A DNA stretch of 64,000 nt from CAWINY01 sp963837635 (GTDB taxonomy: Bacteria > Acidobacteriota > Terriglobia > Terriglobales > Acidobacteriaceae): the NCBI GenBank assembly GCA_963837635.1, contig CAWINY010000003.1, positions 620,001-684,000 on the forward strand. The letters are read 5' to 3'. Positions 9,062-19,646 of this stretch are shown here, one piece after another (within the stretch, counting starts at the first letter, position 1; every line of letters begins with the position of its first letter). The translations under genes were made by a program, and so were the position numbers. A model generated the notes under the pieces. The model saw nothing but the letters and a program-made list of their open reading frames with translations. It ran no database searches and was not told the origin of the DNA.

Positions 9062-9817
9062 ATGGTACCGGTGAAGCCTGTTTCGCAACCCGATCTGAGC
9101 CACCTGCGCATCTCTCACTTCACCATCTCCGAGAAGGAACGTCTGCGCGCCGTATACGAGCACCCGACCATCGTGCGGCTCACTCATTGGGGAGCCGCAA
9201 TCGCCATCGTTGTGCTTAGCATGACCGGCCTCCAGATCTTCCGCGCGTTCCCCTCCTTCGGACCCAAGATTCCACAGCACGATCTATTTGTTCCGCCGCC
9301 CGCGTTGCGCCTGGGAGGCTGGCTGGGCGGCGCGCTGCAGTGGCACTTCACCTTTATGTGGCTATTCATGGGAGGCGGCCTCGTCTACGTTCTGTACGAG
9401 GTCATCAGCGGCCATTTTCGAACCGTGTTGTTTCATCCACGGGACGTTCGCGGGGTGTGGCCGATGATTCAGCACTATTTCTTCTTCCGGGAGAAACCGA
9501 GAGAGTTTGAGCCGTACAATCCTCTGCAAAAGCTAGCCTACACAACCGCCCTGCTGCTGGGAACGTTGTCGATGATCACCGGCCTGGTGCTATACAAGCC
9601 GGTACAGTTTAAGTATGTAGCGTTTCTCCTGGGCGGATTTCATCTCACCAGGATATGGCACTTCGCTGCCATGTGCGGGCTGTGGGCGTTCTTGCCGGGA
9701 CACCTGTTAATGGTCCTGCTCCACGGATGGGAGAACTTTGCTTCCATGCTGTTTGGCTGGAAGAAGGCTCCGGCGTATATTCGCGAACCAAGCATCGAGA
9801 CAAAGAGCACGGAATAA
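9062..9817 (+). CDS. Cytochrome b561-type membrane subunit
   Basis: The 251-residue protein has four hydrophobic segments (about 45-65, 95-115, 160-180 and 200-225) with paired histidines suited to two b hemes: IVRLTHWGAA, LQWHFTFMWL, RIWHFAAMCG and LPGHLLMVLLHGW. This is the pattern of Ni/Fe-hydrogenase-type and formate-dehydrogenase-type cytochrome b. It presumably passes electrons between the quinone pool and the exported molybdopterin enzyme encoded just upstream. The start at 9062 has AGGAGGAG 4-11 bases upstream, better than the ATG at 9047 that overlaps the previous stop. Confidence 0.85.
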   Translation: MVPVKPVSQPDLSHLRISHFTISEKERLRAVYEHPTIVRLTHWGAAIAIVVLSMTGLQIFRAFPSFGPKIPQHDLFVPPPALRLGGWLGGALQWHFTFMWLFMGGGLVYVLYEVISGHFRTVLFHPRDVRGVWPMIQHYFFFREKPREFEPYNPLQKLAYTTALLLGTLSMITGLVLYKPVQFKYVAFLLGGFHLTRIWHFAAMCGLWAFLPGHLLMVLLHGWENFASMLFGWKKAPAYIREPSIETKSTE

Positions 9818-9887
9818 CGCTTTTCGGATCGCTGTCCATTGCGGGAGCATCTCTTTCCTCTGCCCCATTTCGTGCGTGCAAAACAAT

Positions 9888-9926
9888 AAGGGTAACGGTC
9901 CTCACGTTCCGTGGCCGTTACCCTTT
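9888..9926 (+). terminator. Rho-independent terminator of the redox operon
   Basis: A long hairpin with arms AAGGGTAACGG and CCGTTACCCTT, itself continued inward by CACG/CGTG pairing, is followed by TTTGT. It lies 70 bp after the cytochrome gene and is placed to stop transcripts from both strands, since the gene beyond it is on the minus strand. Confidence 0.8.
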
Positions 9927-9955
9927 GTAGAACTGCGAAGACGCACGCTCTGAAG

Positions 9956-10276
9956 CTACTGCTTCATCTGGTCTTTGTTCATGTCGTCATGCTTCATGTT
10001 GTCGTGCTTCATTTCCTCGTGCTTCATGTCGTTGTGCTTCATGCTGTCGTCGTGCTTCATTTGGGCGCCGGAGGTCTTCTTCCTGGTCTTGTGCTTGGCT
10101 GGCGTTGCGGCCTTGTGCTTCATGCCTTCATCATGCTTCATGGCATCGTCGTGCTTCATGCCGTCCTGCTGCTTCATGTCGTCGTGCTTCATGTTGTCCT
10201 GGCCCGGCTGGGCCATAGCGGAAGCGGACATTGCCAGTACGGCAACAGCCGCCATGTTCAAGAATCGGGTCTTCAT
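9956..10276 (-). CDS. Exported pentapeptide MxKDx-type repeat protein
   Basis: The start MKTRFLNMAAVAVLAMSASA gives a signal peptide cleaved near AMAQP; a longer upstream reading is not needed. The mature protein of about 80 residues is made almost wholly of short repeats of the form MKHDD, MKHDE, MKHND or MKHEE. The Met and His content is extreme, so metal (for example copper) binding is an inference. Families of this kind are annotated as pentapeptide MXKDX repeat proteins, with no established function. It is convergent with the redox operon. Confidence 0.8.
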   Translation of the reverse strand: MKTRFLNMAAVAVLAMSASAMAQPGQDNMKHDDMKQQDGMKHDDAMKHDEGMKHKAATPAKHKTRKKTSGAQMKHDDSMKHNDMKHEEMKHDNMKHDDMNKDQMKQ

Positions 10277-10849
10277 TCGTTCTCCTCTTCCAGATAGCGC
10301 GAATAGCGGATCGGTACCCATCAATGTGAGTCCGTTGGCCGGCCAAAGTTACAAACATTCTCATAAATGGTCACGAGCGAATGGACCTGCCGATACGGGA
10401 GATAGGTCAAAAGGGACGAGATTACGAGCCCGCCCCCCGTGGTGTTCTGATGTCCGTTGGTTCACTCGTGCCAAGACTTATTGTTACCCGCCTGAGTGGA
10501 TTTGGTTGGGAAGCGTGATGGCGGGGCCCTGAATGGACCAAGGTGGAGCGGGACAGTTTTTCCCCCACCATTCAACGAACTAGTTAGATGCGCTGGCACC
10601 CTGCTATTCGTGTGATGAGGAGCACCCATGCGTGTGATAACAATTCCACGTTGCGCTTCCGGAGGGCGAACTTGAAGTGGCGGTCAGTCTGATGCAAGGC
10701 GGGTGCGGGATTCAAATCATGGTAGGCGCGCGCCGAGTGCTGCGTGCCCTCGGCCGACTCCTGGCTTATCTTCGCGATTGGCTCGTATTGGAGTTGGTTT
10801 GCTCGGCGGTGCTGGATTGTTGAACGGCGGAAATGGCAATCTGCAGAAA
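10277..10849. other. Gap leading into a transposase relic
   Basis: No intact gene is seen. The last part (about 10600-10849) may be the ruined N-terminal half of the IS110-type transposase that follows, but the frames are too broken to be sure. Confidence 0.4.
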
Positions 10850-11330
10850 ATGCCACCGCGACACAGAGCGCCGGCGCCAATCTGCCGGAAGAGAAACGAA
10901 AGGAACGGCTGCGCAAGAAAAAGGAGAACAAACCTCGGTTTGACTTACGGGCCGAGTTATTCCGCATGACAGGGACAGACCTGACTCGAATCGATGGGAT
11001 CGATGTCCGAACCGCGGCGACCGTGATCAGCGAAGCCAGGTGGGACATGAGCAAGTGGCGGACCGGAGGATCATTTCGTTTCCTGGTTGCGTCTGTGTCC
11101 CGACAACAGAGTTAGCGGGGGCAGAATCATCGGAAAAGGGCGCTTGCCCACCAGTAATCGACTAACGGTCGCATTCAAGATGGCCGCCAGTTGTTTACAT
11201 CAGAGCAACAGCTATTTGGGCGCACAGTTCCGAAGACTGCGGACGAGGCTAGGGGCGCCTGCGGCGATCAAGGCCATGGCGGCAAAGCCAACCGATTACT
11301 CGAAGCATAGTAATTTCCGCGATACCACCT
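10850..11330 (+). pseudogene. IS110-family transposase remnant
   Basis: The C-terminal half of a Transposase_20-type protein can be read in two frames. The first gives EKRKERLRKKKENKPRFDLR and TGTDLTRIDGIDVRTAATVI, ending near MSKWRTGG. The second takes over near 11080 as LRLCPDNRVSGGRIIGKGRL and LGAQFRRLRTRLGAPAAIKA. The helix-hairpin-helix-like 'DLTRIDGID' block and the 'LCPDN..SG' block are characteristic of IS110 elements. The N-terminal DEDD domain is missing or unreadable, and no inverted repeats are expected in this family. Confidence 0.75.
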
Positions 11331-11466
11331 CGCTTTCTTGCTCAGGGCGTTTTGGGCTCTGGTTGCGCGCGCGGATGGTTGCAAAGCGCAAGGCTTTTCT
11401 CACCGTCCAACTGATCCATTTCTGATCCACTAGCGAGACCACCGGGCCTGGAACCTGGCTGCCCGA

Positions 11467-12171
11467 CTACCAGCTCAGCCGCTCGCCGATGGTGTAGCCC
11501 AGGGTGCCGCCTACGATGACGTCGGACGGGAAGTGCTGGTGCGAGGTGATGCGCAAGATGCCGATGCTGGTGGCGGCGGCGTAGGCGCTCCACTTGATCC
11601 AGCGGTTCCGTGGATACGAGTGCGCGAGCGCGCTAGCCACCGCCCAGGCGGCGGTGGTGTGCCCTGAGGGGAACGACTTGCCGCCATCCCAGAGGTCGCC
11701 CTGGCCACCTTCCCGCGCGGGTCGCTGCCGGTTGAACGCAAGTTTAAGGGCCTCGTCGGAGGCGAGAGCGAAGCCAGCTGCGGCCAGGGCATTGAATCCC
11801 GAGCGCAAGGCATGGTCGTGCGAGGTAGCGCAGCCGGCCAGAAAGGTGACGCCGGCGGCTCCGACCATCAGGTCAGTCATCGCTGTGGATGCGGTATCGC
11901 TGCGGCTATTGAGAGTCTGCGCCCCTTTCACCTCGTTAGCGACGTGGGTATCACCATAGGCCACGAACAATGCCGTAGCGGCCGCGACCGGCAGCTCCCA
12001 CTTCAGGTTATGCCCTTCCACCATGGCTCGGGGCGTGTGCCGCACCGCCTGCAGAAAGGTGGAAGTGTCGGTGCCAAGCTGGTCCTTGCTGGCCTGCCAG
12101 CAGTTCTGCGAGTAAGCCAAAGTGCTGCTAAGAAGCAGGAGGATGACTATTCTTGCCTTCATCATTTCCAA
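11467..12171 (-). CDS. PAP2-family phosphatase, exported
   Basis: The 234-residue protein has a signal peptide (MKARIVILLLLSSTLAYSQ) and the three motifs of the PAP2/acid-phosphatase superfamily: KLAFNRQRP (KxxxxxxRP), FPSGHTTAAW (PSGH) and RITSHQHFPSD (SR/RxxxxxHxxxD variant). It would hydrolyse a phosphomonoester or lipid pyrophosphate outside the cytoplasmic membrane. Substrate is not predictable; undecaprenyl pyrophosphate, phosphatidate and phosphatidylglycerophosphate are all handled by relatives. The start could be the Met at 12162. Confidence 0.88.
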   Translation of the reverse strand: MEMMKARIVILLLLSSTLAYSQNCWQASKDQLGTDTSTFLQAVRHTPRAMVEGHNLKWELPVAAATALFVAYGDTHVANEVKGAQTLNSRSDTASTAMTDLMVGAAGVTFLAGCATSHDHALRSGFNALAAAGFALASDEALKLAFNRQRPAREGGQGDLWDGGKSFPSGHTTAAWAVASALAHSYPRNRWIKWSAYAAATSIGILRITSHQHFPSDVIVGGTLGYTIGERLSW

Positions 12172-12389
12172 GCCCGGTTGGATTTCGGTTGCGTGCGCCT
12201 CGCTCCAACGCAGCGCGAGCGCATCAGTTCAGATGAAGGTGTGTGGACGGGAGATGTCAAAAAGCCGGGCAGGTGGTTGTGGAAGAAATCAACAGCGGAC
12301 TAATACGGATCTAGATAGATCAGAAAAGAATCTGGGGAAAAGGGGGCGCCCCTGTTGGTGGTAGAATGGTTGCATAAACATGGTAGAAA

Positions 12390-12399
12390 GGTGTACACC
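12390..12399. promoter_or_regulatory. Palindrome GGTGTACACC at the vapB start
   Basis: A perfect 10-bp palindrome abuts the ATG of the antitoxin gene. Antitoxins of VapBC modules repress their own promoter, and this is a likely half of the operator; it also overlaps the expected ribosome-binding site. Confidence 0.4.
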
Positions 12400-12654
12400 A
12401 TGGGTCTCAACATTAAGAATGAGGAGACGCAACGGCTGGCGAAGGAACTCGCGATGCTCACCGGAGAAAGCATGACGGCGGCCGTGACCAAAGCTGTTCG
12501 TGAGCGGCTTCAGCGTGTGCGTCGCAAGCGGGAGGTCAGCCTCGCAGACCGGCTGGTGGTGATCGGCAAGGATTGTGCCGTGCATCTGAAGGAGCCCTTT
12601 CGGTCCGCCGATCACGGCGATCTGCTCTACGATGAGCGCGGGTTGCCGCGATGA
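12400..12654 (+). CDS. VapB-type antitoxin
   Basis: The 84-residue protein MGLNIKNEETQRLAKELAML.. is an antitoxin of the short transcription-factor type (PSK/VapB family): an N-terminal DNA-binding strand, helices with GESMTAAVTKAVRERL, and a basic C-terminal part that would cover the toxin. Its stop overlaps the start of vapC (ATGA), a classical toxin-antitoxin arrangement. Confidence 0.8.
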   Translation: MGLNIKNEETQRLAKELAMLTGESMTAAVTKAVRERLQRVRRKREVSLADRLVVIGKDCAVHLKEPFRSADHGDLLYDERGLPR

Positions 12655-13043
12655 TCATTGACACCTCGGCAGTCATCGCTATCCTTCGCGACGAACCCGA
12701 AGCGATGTTCTGCGCAAGAGCGATTGAGAACGCCTCCCGCCGCCGTATTTCCGCCACCAATTTTGTCGAGGCCGCGGTAGTGATCGATGCGAGTCGCGAT
12801 CCCATTGCCAGTCGCCGCTTCGATGAGTTCGTCCGCGAGGCACAACTCAGGATCGAGCCGGTCACCGAAGAGCAAGCACGGGTTGCGCGCGAGGCCTATC
12901 GGGATTTCGGCAAGGGCAGCGGGCACCCGGCAGGGCTGAATTTCGGGGATTGCTTTGCCTACGCACTCGCCAAAGTAACTGGCGAGCCCCTGCTGTTCAA
13001 AGGGCAGGACTTCAGCAAAACAGACATCAAGCGGGTCGGCTAA
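12651..13043 (+). CDS. VapC-type PIN-domain toxin
   Basis: The 130-residue PIN-domain ribonuclease begins MIIDTSAVIAILRDEPEA. Acidic active-site residues are visible: D4, E40 in NFVEAA, D in LNFGDCFAYALA, and D in FKGQDFSKTDI. Toxins of this family cleave tRNA or rRNA. All catalytic acids are present, so it should be active when released from the antitoxin. Confidence 0.88.
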   Translation: MIIDTSAVIAILRDEPEAMFCARAIENASRRRISATNFVEAAVVIDASRDPIASRRFDEFVREAQLRIEPVTEEQARVAREAYRDFGKGSGHPAGLNFGDCFAYALAKVTGEPLLFKGQDFSKTDIKRVG

Positions 13044-13072
13044 AAGAACGGCGGGCCCTTGGCTATCGCGGC

Positions 13073-14191
13073 TCAGATCCTCATCGGCATCACCACGTAG
13101 CGATATTTGTACTGGTCGCCATTCTCCGCGGGACGAAGCTGTCCGGCCGACTGCGAGTCCTTAAACTCCAGGCGGACTTCGCCGGCACTGGTGGCCTTCA
13201 GGAACTCCAGCAGGTACTGGCTGTTGAAGCCGATGACCAGCGGATCCGACTCATAGGTGGTCTCGATGGAATCTTCCGACTCGCCGGTTTCGGTATTAGA
13301 GGAAGAGATGCGGATCTCGTTTTTGTCCAGCTTGAGGCGAATGGCGCCGGAGCGTTCGTCGGCGAACTGGGCCACGCGCTGGATGGCGATGGCAATATCT
13401 TCACAGCGCACGGTGACCGACTTGGGAACCTCGCGCGGCAGTACGGCCTCGTAATTGGGGAACTGGCCGGTCAACTGGCGCGACGTCAGCAGGCGGCTGC
13501 CGAGGCGGAAGAACAACGTGCTCTCGTCCTTGGCGAAATCCAGGTAGTCGCTGTCGGCCTGCTGCAGCAGCGAGTTCAACTCGCTCATCGCCTTCTTGGG
13601 CACCAGCGTGCGGAGCTCCGTGCTTACGCCTTCCAGGTTTTCTTGGTCGCTCTCGATGTGCGCCAGGCGATGGCCATCGGTGGCCACCATGATGATCGAC
13701 TGCGGCTTCAGCACCAGCAGCGCGCCGTTCAGCGTGTAGCGCGACTCCTCACTCGAGATGGCGAAGATGGTCTTGGAGATCATGGTGCGCAGCACCGTGA
13801 TCGGTATCTTGACCACGCCCGTGGTGGGGAACGCCGGCAGGGCGGGAAAGTTGGCGCGCGCCATGCCCACCATCTTGGTGTTGGAGCGGCCGCTGCGGAT
13901 ATTGACCCAGTGGTTCTCCAGCAGCTTCAGGGTGACGTCGCCATCGGGCAGCAGCTTGACGTAGTCGTAAAGCTTGCGCGCCGGAATGGTGCAGGAACCC
14001 TCTTTCTTCACGCGCGCAGGACACGAGGTCCGCAGGCTCAGGTCCAGGTCGGTGGCGGTGATGTTGACGCGCTCACCGGCAGCTTCCAACAGGAAGTTGG
14101 ACAGAATCGGAATGGTGGTCTTCCGTTCCACCACTCCAGAACAGGCCGTGAGTTCTCGCAGGAGTTCAGTCTTGTTGACGGTAATTTCCAT
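13073..14191 (-). CDS. dnaN: DNA polymerase III beta subunit (sliding clamp)
   Basis: The 372-residue protein is a full-length beta clamp, the ring that tethers DNA polymerase to its template. It begins MEITVNKTELLRELTACSGV, contains VVERKTTIPILSNFLLEA and FPNYEAVLP, and ends YRYVVMPMRI, the conserved C-terminus. Three repeats of about 120 residues can be followed. It lies downstream of dnaA on the same strand, separated by 430 bp instead of the usual short gap. Confidence 0.98.
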   Translation of the reverse strand: MEITVNKTELLRELTACSGVVERKTTIPILSNFLLEAAGERVNITATDLDLSLRTSCPARVKKEGSCTIPARKLYDYVKLLPDGDVTLKLLENHWVNIRSGRSNTKMVGMARANFPALPAFPTTGVVKIPITVLRTMISKTIFAISSEESRYTLNGALLVLKPQSIIMVATDGHRLAHIESDQENLEGVSTELRTLVPKKAMSELNSLLQQADSDYLDFAKDESTLFFRLGSRLLTSRQLTGQFPNYEAVLPREVPKSVTVRCEDIAIAIQRVAQFADERSGAIRLKLDKNEIRISSSNTETGESEDSIETTYESDPLVIGFNSQYLLEFLKATSAGEVRLEFKDSQSAGQLRPAENGDQYKYRYVVMPMRI

Positions 14192-14624
14192 GGCTCGCCT
14201 CCGAGCTTTCGCCCGCCGTTCTTACGCCCCGACCAGTATTGAGATCCCTCTGCCGGGCACAAAGTCGTCAGGGTCCCCGGCAAGCGCCGCTTTTGCGCTT
14301 ACTGGGAAAGAGACTGCTACTTCTTAGTCCTAACTTATATCAAAGAATAAAATCTAAAACAGCAATAGCAGTAGGGGCTGTGGGAAATTGGAAATCAAGT
14401 CGATAACCGCAGCCGATGCTGAGTTGCGCGATTTCCAGCTGTGGACTCCGATCCCGGCTATCGGTGACTGGTTCGGAGAACCGGGATGAATCCTCGGGAA
14501 ATGCCCTGCTCTTGCACCTCCTCCACAGCCCGTCCACAGGGGCGCGGCGGGAAAACCCAGGCAAAAGTGGAAAAGCGGTCCGCAACCGCGAGTGGTCCCC
14601 AGCAAGTCCCGCTTGCTGGGGCTG
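14192..14624. other. oriC: Candidate replication origin segment between dnaA and dnaN
   Basis: This 430-bp gap contains an A+T-rich stretch at about 14325-14365, unlike its surroundings, followed by several TGTGG/CCACA motifs: TGTGGGAAA at 14379, TGTGGACTC at 14440, TCCTCCACA at 14519 and CCGTCCACA at 14530. These differ from the DnaA box TTATCCACA at two or three positions, so they are weak candidates. In Bacillus the dnaA-dnaN gap is part of a bipartite origin. The assignment rests on position more than on motif quality. Confidence 0.5.
14597..14621 (-). terminator. Hairpin after dnaA
   Basis: Arms CCCCAGCAAG and CTTGCTGGGG flank a 5-base loop just past the dnaA stop. There is no T-run, so it may act as an attenuator or stability hairpin and not as a strong terminator. 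Confidence 0.5.
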
Positions 14625-15962
<1,338 letters not shown>

Positions 15963-16936
15963 AGCAGTAATCAGAACCGGACCGAACAGCTTCCAGCAGC
16001 GCTTCTACAGTCCCGCAAGCACAACACCGGTCTTGCTCTCAATAAACGCACCTTGCAACCCCAACCAGCACACAGTACTGGATGGAGTCCCACCGTCGCG
16101 TTTTTCGGGAACCCCGGGCGTGCTGGAGACTCCGCGCTGTTGAAGCTCGCCATCCCAAGCAATAACGTGGGCTGAGCAGCCCAACAAGATCGTCTGCGAA
16201 CACACCGCCGCCTTCTGCACCGATAATGAGGCATTGGTGATTCTGTGTGTGACAGACCGGAGAATACCACGAAGATCAGCCGAGGGATTTCGCAAAATCA
16301 GCATTGGCCAAAATAGTTTTTGAGCTTGGCGAATTTGCAGCGGACATGGTGCAAACTGCGAAAACACGAAAAAAAATTGCATCATGGCCGATGCAAACCG
16401 AAGATGACCTTGGTTATCGTGGATCTGGCAAAATCTAAAGTAGAAGCAGCCCACATCCGCCTGCTGGATGGCAAGCTTGTGTCCGTGTCCTCCGTGCGTC
16501 CCTGGTAGGTTTTGGTTTTTTCCTTCGCGCCTTCGCGTTGATGAGAGGTTCGATATAGTTCTTCGAACACGTGGGGCTGATCAGAATTAAGCTCAGCGTC
16601 TTAAGCCTTCCGGGGCAGAAGTTGGCGCTCGGGTTTGGCGTTCTCGGTTCGCACCGTCCGCCTTGCAGATCGTTGAACGCGGGGGCCGGAGTAGGAAAAC
16701 AGGCGCGCTATAAGTTTCCCGATTTCAACAGGTTATCCGCTCGGTGGGAGGCCCGAAGCGAGCCCTCTTGTGTTAAAATAAAGTGTAATCGGGTGGCTGC
16801 TAACTAGTATGATTTCAATCATTTGACTTATATTGCGCCGGTGCCCTGAGAGGGGTAGCCAGGCGCCCGCCTTGTGTCCCGAACGCCAGCGCAATGCGGA
16901 TTGGGGCAGGTTCACGGAGAATAGATCGGAGTCAGA
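15963..16936. other. dnaA-gyrB divergent intergenic region
   Basis: This 974-bp gap has no gene. It holds A+T-rich patches (around 16305-16325, 16360-16385 and 16770-16790) and must carry the promoters of dnaA and gyrB. The best DnaA-box-like text is GGTTATCCGC at 16731-16740. Short text at 16510-16540 (CCTTCGCGCCTTCGCGTTGA) belongs to the interspersed repeat families. A second origin half could lie here. Confidence 0.5.
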
Positions 16937-19585
16937 TTGGCCTCGAAGGAAACCCTCAACGACGCGGCAATTGCGTCCACCAAAAACGGCAAGAACGGTC
17001 AGACGAACGGCTCCGCCCAAAGTGACTACACTGCCGACTCGATCAAGGTCCTGGGCGGCATGGAAGCGGTGCGCAAGCGCCCCGCCATGTACATCGGCTC
17101 GACCGGCGAGATGGGCCTGCACCACTTGGTTTACGAGGTGGTGGATAACTCCGTGGATGAGGCTCTCGCGGGTTATGCCGACAAGGTCGATGTCAGCGTG
17201 CACATCGACAACTCCGTGAGCGTGGTGGATAACGGCCGCGGCATTCCCGTGGACGACATGATCATCGACGGCGAGAAGGTCTCGGCCGCGCAGGTGGTCA
17301 TGACTACGCTGCACGCCGGCGGCAAGTTCGATTCTTCCACCTACAAAGTCTCCGGCGGCCTGCACGGGGTTGGCGTAAGTTGCGTTAACGCGCTCAGCGA
17401 AGAACTGAATCTCGAGATCTGGCGTGATGGCAACACCTGGGAACAGGACTATTCTCGCGGCGAGCCCCAGAACAAGCTGAGGAAGACGGGTAGCGCCGCG
17501 CACAAGCAGGGCACCAAGGTCCATTTCAAGCCGGACACTGAAATCTTCACCGTCACCGAGTACAACATCGATACGTTGTCCCAGCGTCTGCGCGAATTGG
17601 CCTTTCTCAATAAGGGCCTGGTCGTCACGCTGACCGACGAGCGCACCACCGACCCCAAGACCGGCGAAGCTAAGCACGTGGAATTCAAGTACACGGGCGG
17701 CATCGCCGAGTTCATCAAGCACCTGAACAAAGGCAAGCAGGTGCTGCATGAAAAGCCGATCTACATGGAAGCCGAGCGCGACGACGTGGTCATGGAGATC
17801 GCGCTGCAGTACAACGACGGCTACAGCGAGAACGTTTTCACCTTCGCGAACAACATCAACACGGTGGATGGCGGCTCGCACCTGTCGGGTTTCCGCACGG
17901 CGCTGACCCGCACCGTCAACTACGCAGGCCAGCAACTCGGTTTGTTTAAGGATGTCAAAGAAAACCTGACCGGTGACGATGTCCGCGAGGGTCTGGTGGC
18001 GGTGATCAGCGTCAAGCTGCCGCAGCCCCAGTTTGAGGGCCAGACGAAGGGCAAGCTGAACTCGGACATCGCCGGCATCGTGCAGGCGTTCCTGAACGAG
18101 CGCCTGGGTGCGTTCTTCGAGCAGAACCCCACGGTCGCCCGCAAGATCATCAACAAGGCGATTGAAGCGCAGCGCGCGCGCGAAGCCGCCCGCAAGGCCC
18201 GCGACCTCACCCGCCGCAAGGGCGCGCTGGAAAGCGGCGGCCTGCCGGGCAAACTCGCCGATTGCTCCGAGCGCCAACCTGACCGCTGCGAACTGTTCCT
18301 GGTGGAGGGCGAAAGCGCCGGCGGCACTGCCAAGCAGGGACGCGACCGCCGCTTCCAGGCCATCCTGCCGCTGAAGGGCAAGATCCTGAACGTGGAAAAA
18401 GCGCGCGCCGACAAAATGCTCGCCCATGAAGAAATCCGCTGCATGATCACGGCCCTGGGCGCCGGCATCAAGGACGACTTCGACCCGGCCAAGCTGCGCT
18501 ACGGCAAGATCATCATCATGACCGACGCCGACGTGGACGGCTCGCACATCCGCACCCTGCTGCTCACCTTCTTCTTCCGCCAGATGACGGATCTGATCAA
18601 GCGCAGTCACGTCTACATCGCGCAACCGCCCTTGTACTCGATTCGCAAGGGCAAGTCGCACCAATACATCAAGGACGACCGCGAGTTCGTGCGCACCATG
18701 GTCAAGCGCGCCTCGGAAGACATCATCGTGCGCTATGGCGCCAGAGAAGGGGACGTCCAGGCCCGGCTCGAAGGCGCGCCCCTGACCAAGTTCATGACCA
18801 CCTTGAACGAGTACCTCGGGTTCTCCGACAAAGTGGACAAGCGCATGCGCGACGAGCGTGTCACCGAATTGCTCCCCAAATTCGACCTCAGCAAGCGCTC
18901 GGATTTCGAGGGGGAAGACAGCTCGAAGGCGCCGCAAAAGCTGCTCGATCTGGAAAAGGCGCTGAAGGACATCGCGAAAGACGCAGGTTTCAAGAGCACC
19001 GGCGTTCGCTTTGATGAAGAGCGCTCGCTATGGGAAGCGTTCTTCGTGAATACCCGTGGCGCCGAGCACCTGATCAACTGGGACCTGGTCAGCTCGCCCG
19101 AGTTCCGCCAGATGCTGGCCAAGTACAAGCAGATTGCCGAGTACATGCAGCCGCCGTTCGTGGTCGAGTTCAAGAAAAAGGGCGCGGCCAAGGCGGAGGT
19201 CGACAGTGGCGGCCTGGAGCTGAGCGACGCCGAAAACGCCGAGCTGGAAAAAGCCGAGAAGAAATCGCCGAAAGCCGCGCAGCGCCGCTCCGGCAGCGAG
19301 CCCGACGTGGTCCAAAAGAACAACTCGCGCGACCTGTTCGAATACGTGCTGAACGAAGGGCGGAAGGATTATATCGTCCAACGATATAAAGGTCTGGGCG
19401 AGATGAGCAGCGAGCAGCTCTGGGAAACCACCATGGACCCCGACAAACGCACCCTGCTCGTGGTGAAGCTCGAAGACATCGCCGAGACCGAGACCATCTT
19501 CACCACCCTGATGGGCGAAGATGTCGAGGCCCGCCGCAAGTTCATCGAGGACAACGCCCTGGACGTGAAGAACCTGGACATTTAG
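16937..19585 (+). CDS. gyrB: DNA gyrase subunit B
   Basis: The 882-residue protein is the ATPase subunit of gyrase, which introduces negative supercoils. It has the GHKL ATPase motifs (EVVDNSVDEA, VVDNGRGIPV, GGLHGVGVSCVNAL), the TOPRIM motifs EGESAGGTAKQGRDRRFQA and TDADVDGSH, and the C-terminal tail YKGLGEMSSEQLWETTMDP. An extra block of about 170 residues between TOPRIM and tail, as in E. coli GyrB, explains the length. The TTG start has GGAG 5 bases upstream (16928-16931); no nearer ATG fits the family N-terminus. gyrA is not in this window. Confidence 0.97.
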   Translation: MASKETLNDAAIASTKNGKNGQTNGSAQSDYTADSIKVLGGMEAVRKRPAMYIGSTGEMGLHHLVYEVVDNSVDEALAGYADKVDVSVHIDNSVSVVDNGRGIPVDDMIIDGEKVSAAQVVMTTLHAGGKFDSSTYKVSGGLHGVGVSCVNALSEELNLEIWRDGNTWEQDYSRGEPQNKLRKTGSAAHKQGTKVHFKPDTEIFTVTEYNIDTLSQRLRELAFLNKGLVVTLTDERTTDPKTGEAKHVEFKYTGGIAEFIKHLNKGKQVLHEKPIYMEAERDDVVMEIALQYNDGYSENVFTFANNINTVDGGSHLSGFRTALTRTVNYAGQQLGLFKDVKENLTGDDVREGLVAVISVKLPQPQFEGQTKGKLNSDIAGIVQAFLNERLGAFFEQNPTVARKIINKAIEAQRAREAARKARDLTRRKGALESGGLPGKLADCSERQPDRCELFLVEGESAGGTAKQGRDRRFQAILPLKGKILNVEKARADKMLAHEEIRCMITALGAGIKDDFDPAKLRYGKIIIMTDADVDGSHIRTLLLTFFFRQMTDLIKRSHVYIAQPPLYSIRKGKSHQYIKDDREFVRTMVKRASEDIIVRYGAREGDVQARLEGAPLTKFMTTLNEYLGFSDKVDKRMRDERVTELLPKFDLSKRSDFEGEDSSKAPQKLLDLEKALKDIAKDAGFKSTGVRFDEERSLWEAFFVNTRGAEHLINWDLVSSPEFRQMLAKYKQIAEYMQPPFVVEFKKKGAAKAEVDSGGLELSDAENAELEKAEKKSPKAAQRRSGSEPDVVQKNNSRDLFEYVLNEGRKDYIVQRYKGLGEMSSEQLWETTMDPDKRTLLVVKLEDIAETETIFTTLMGEDVEARRKFIEDNALDVKNLDI

Positions 19586-19646
19586 CTCGGTTGGTGGGTG
19601 GTGGCGGTGGGGGCGTCGTATAGGTTGGCGCACCGCACTTCTGCTA

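Noticed and set aside
10584..11054. A 156-codon minus-strand frame over the transposase relic
   Set aside because: The plus-strand reading matches IS110 transposases, the minus-strand one matches nothing.
14597..14621. Hairpin after dnaA as a strong terminator
   Set aside because: It lacks a T-run, so I list it only as a hairpin with moderate confidence.
16733..18937. A 734-codon open frame on the strand opposite gyrB
   Set aside because: It is antisense to gyrB, whose protein is complete; GC-rich codon use opens long opposite frames. It has no family resemblance and no ribosome-binding site. The same holds for the long antisense frames over uvrA, sucA, dnaA, mnmG and secD.
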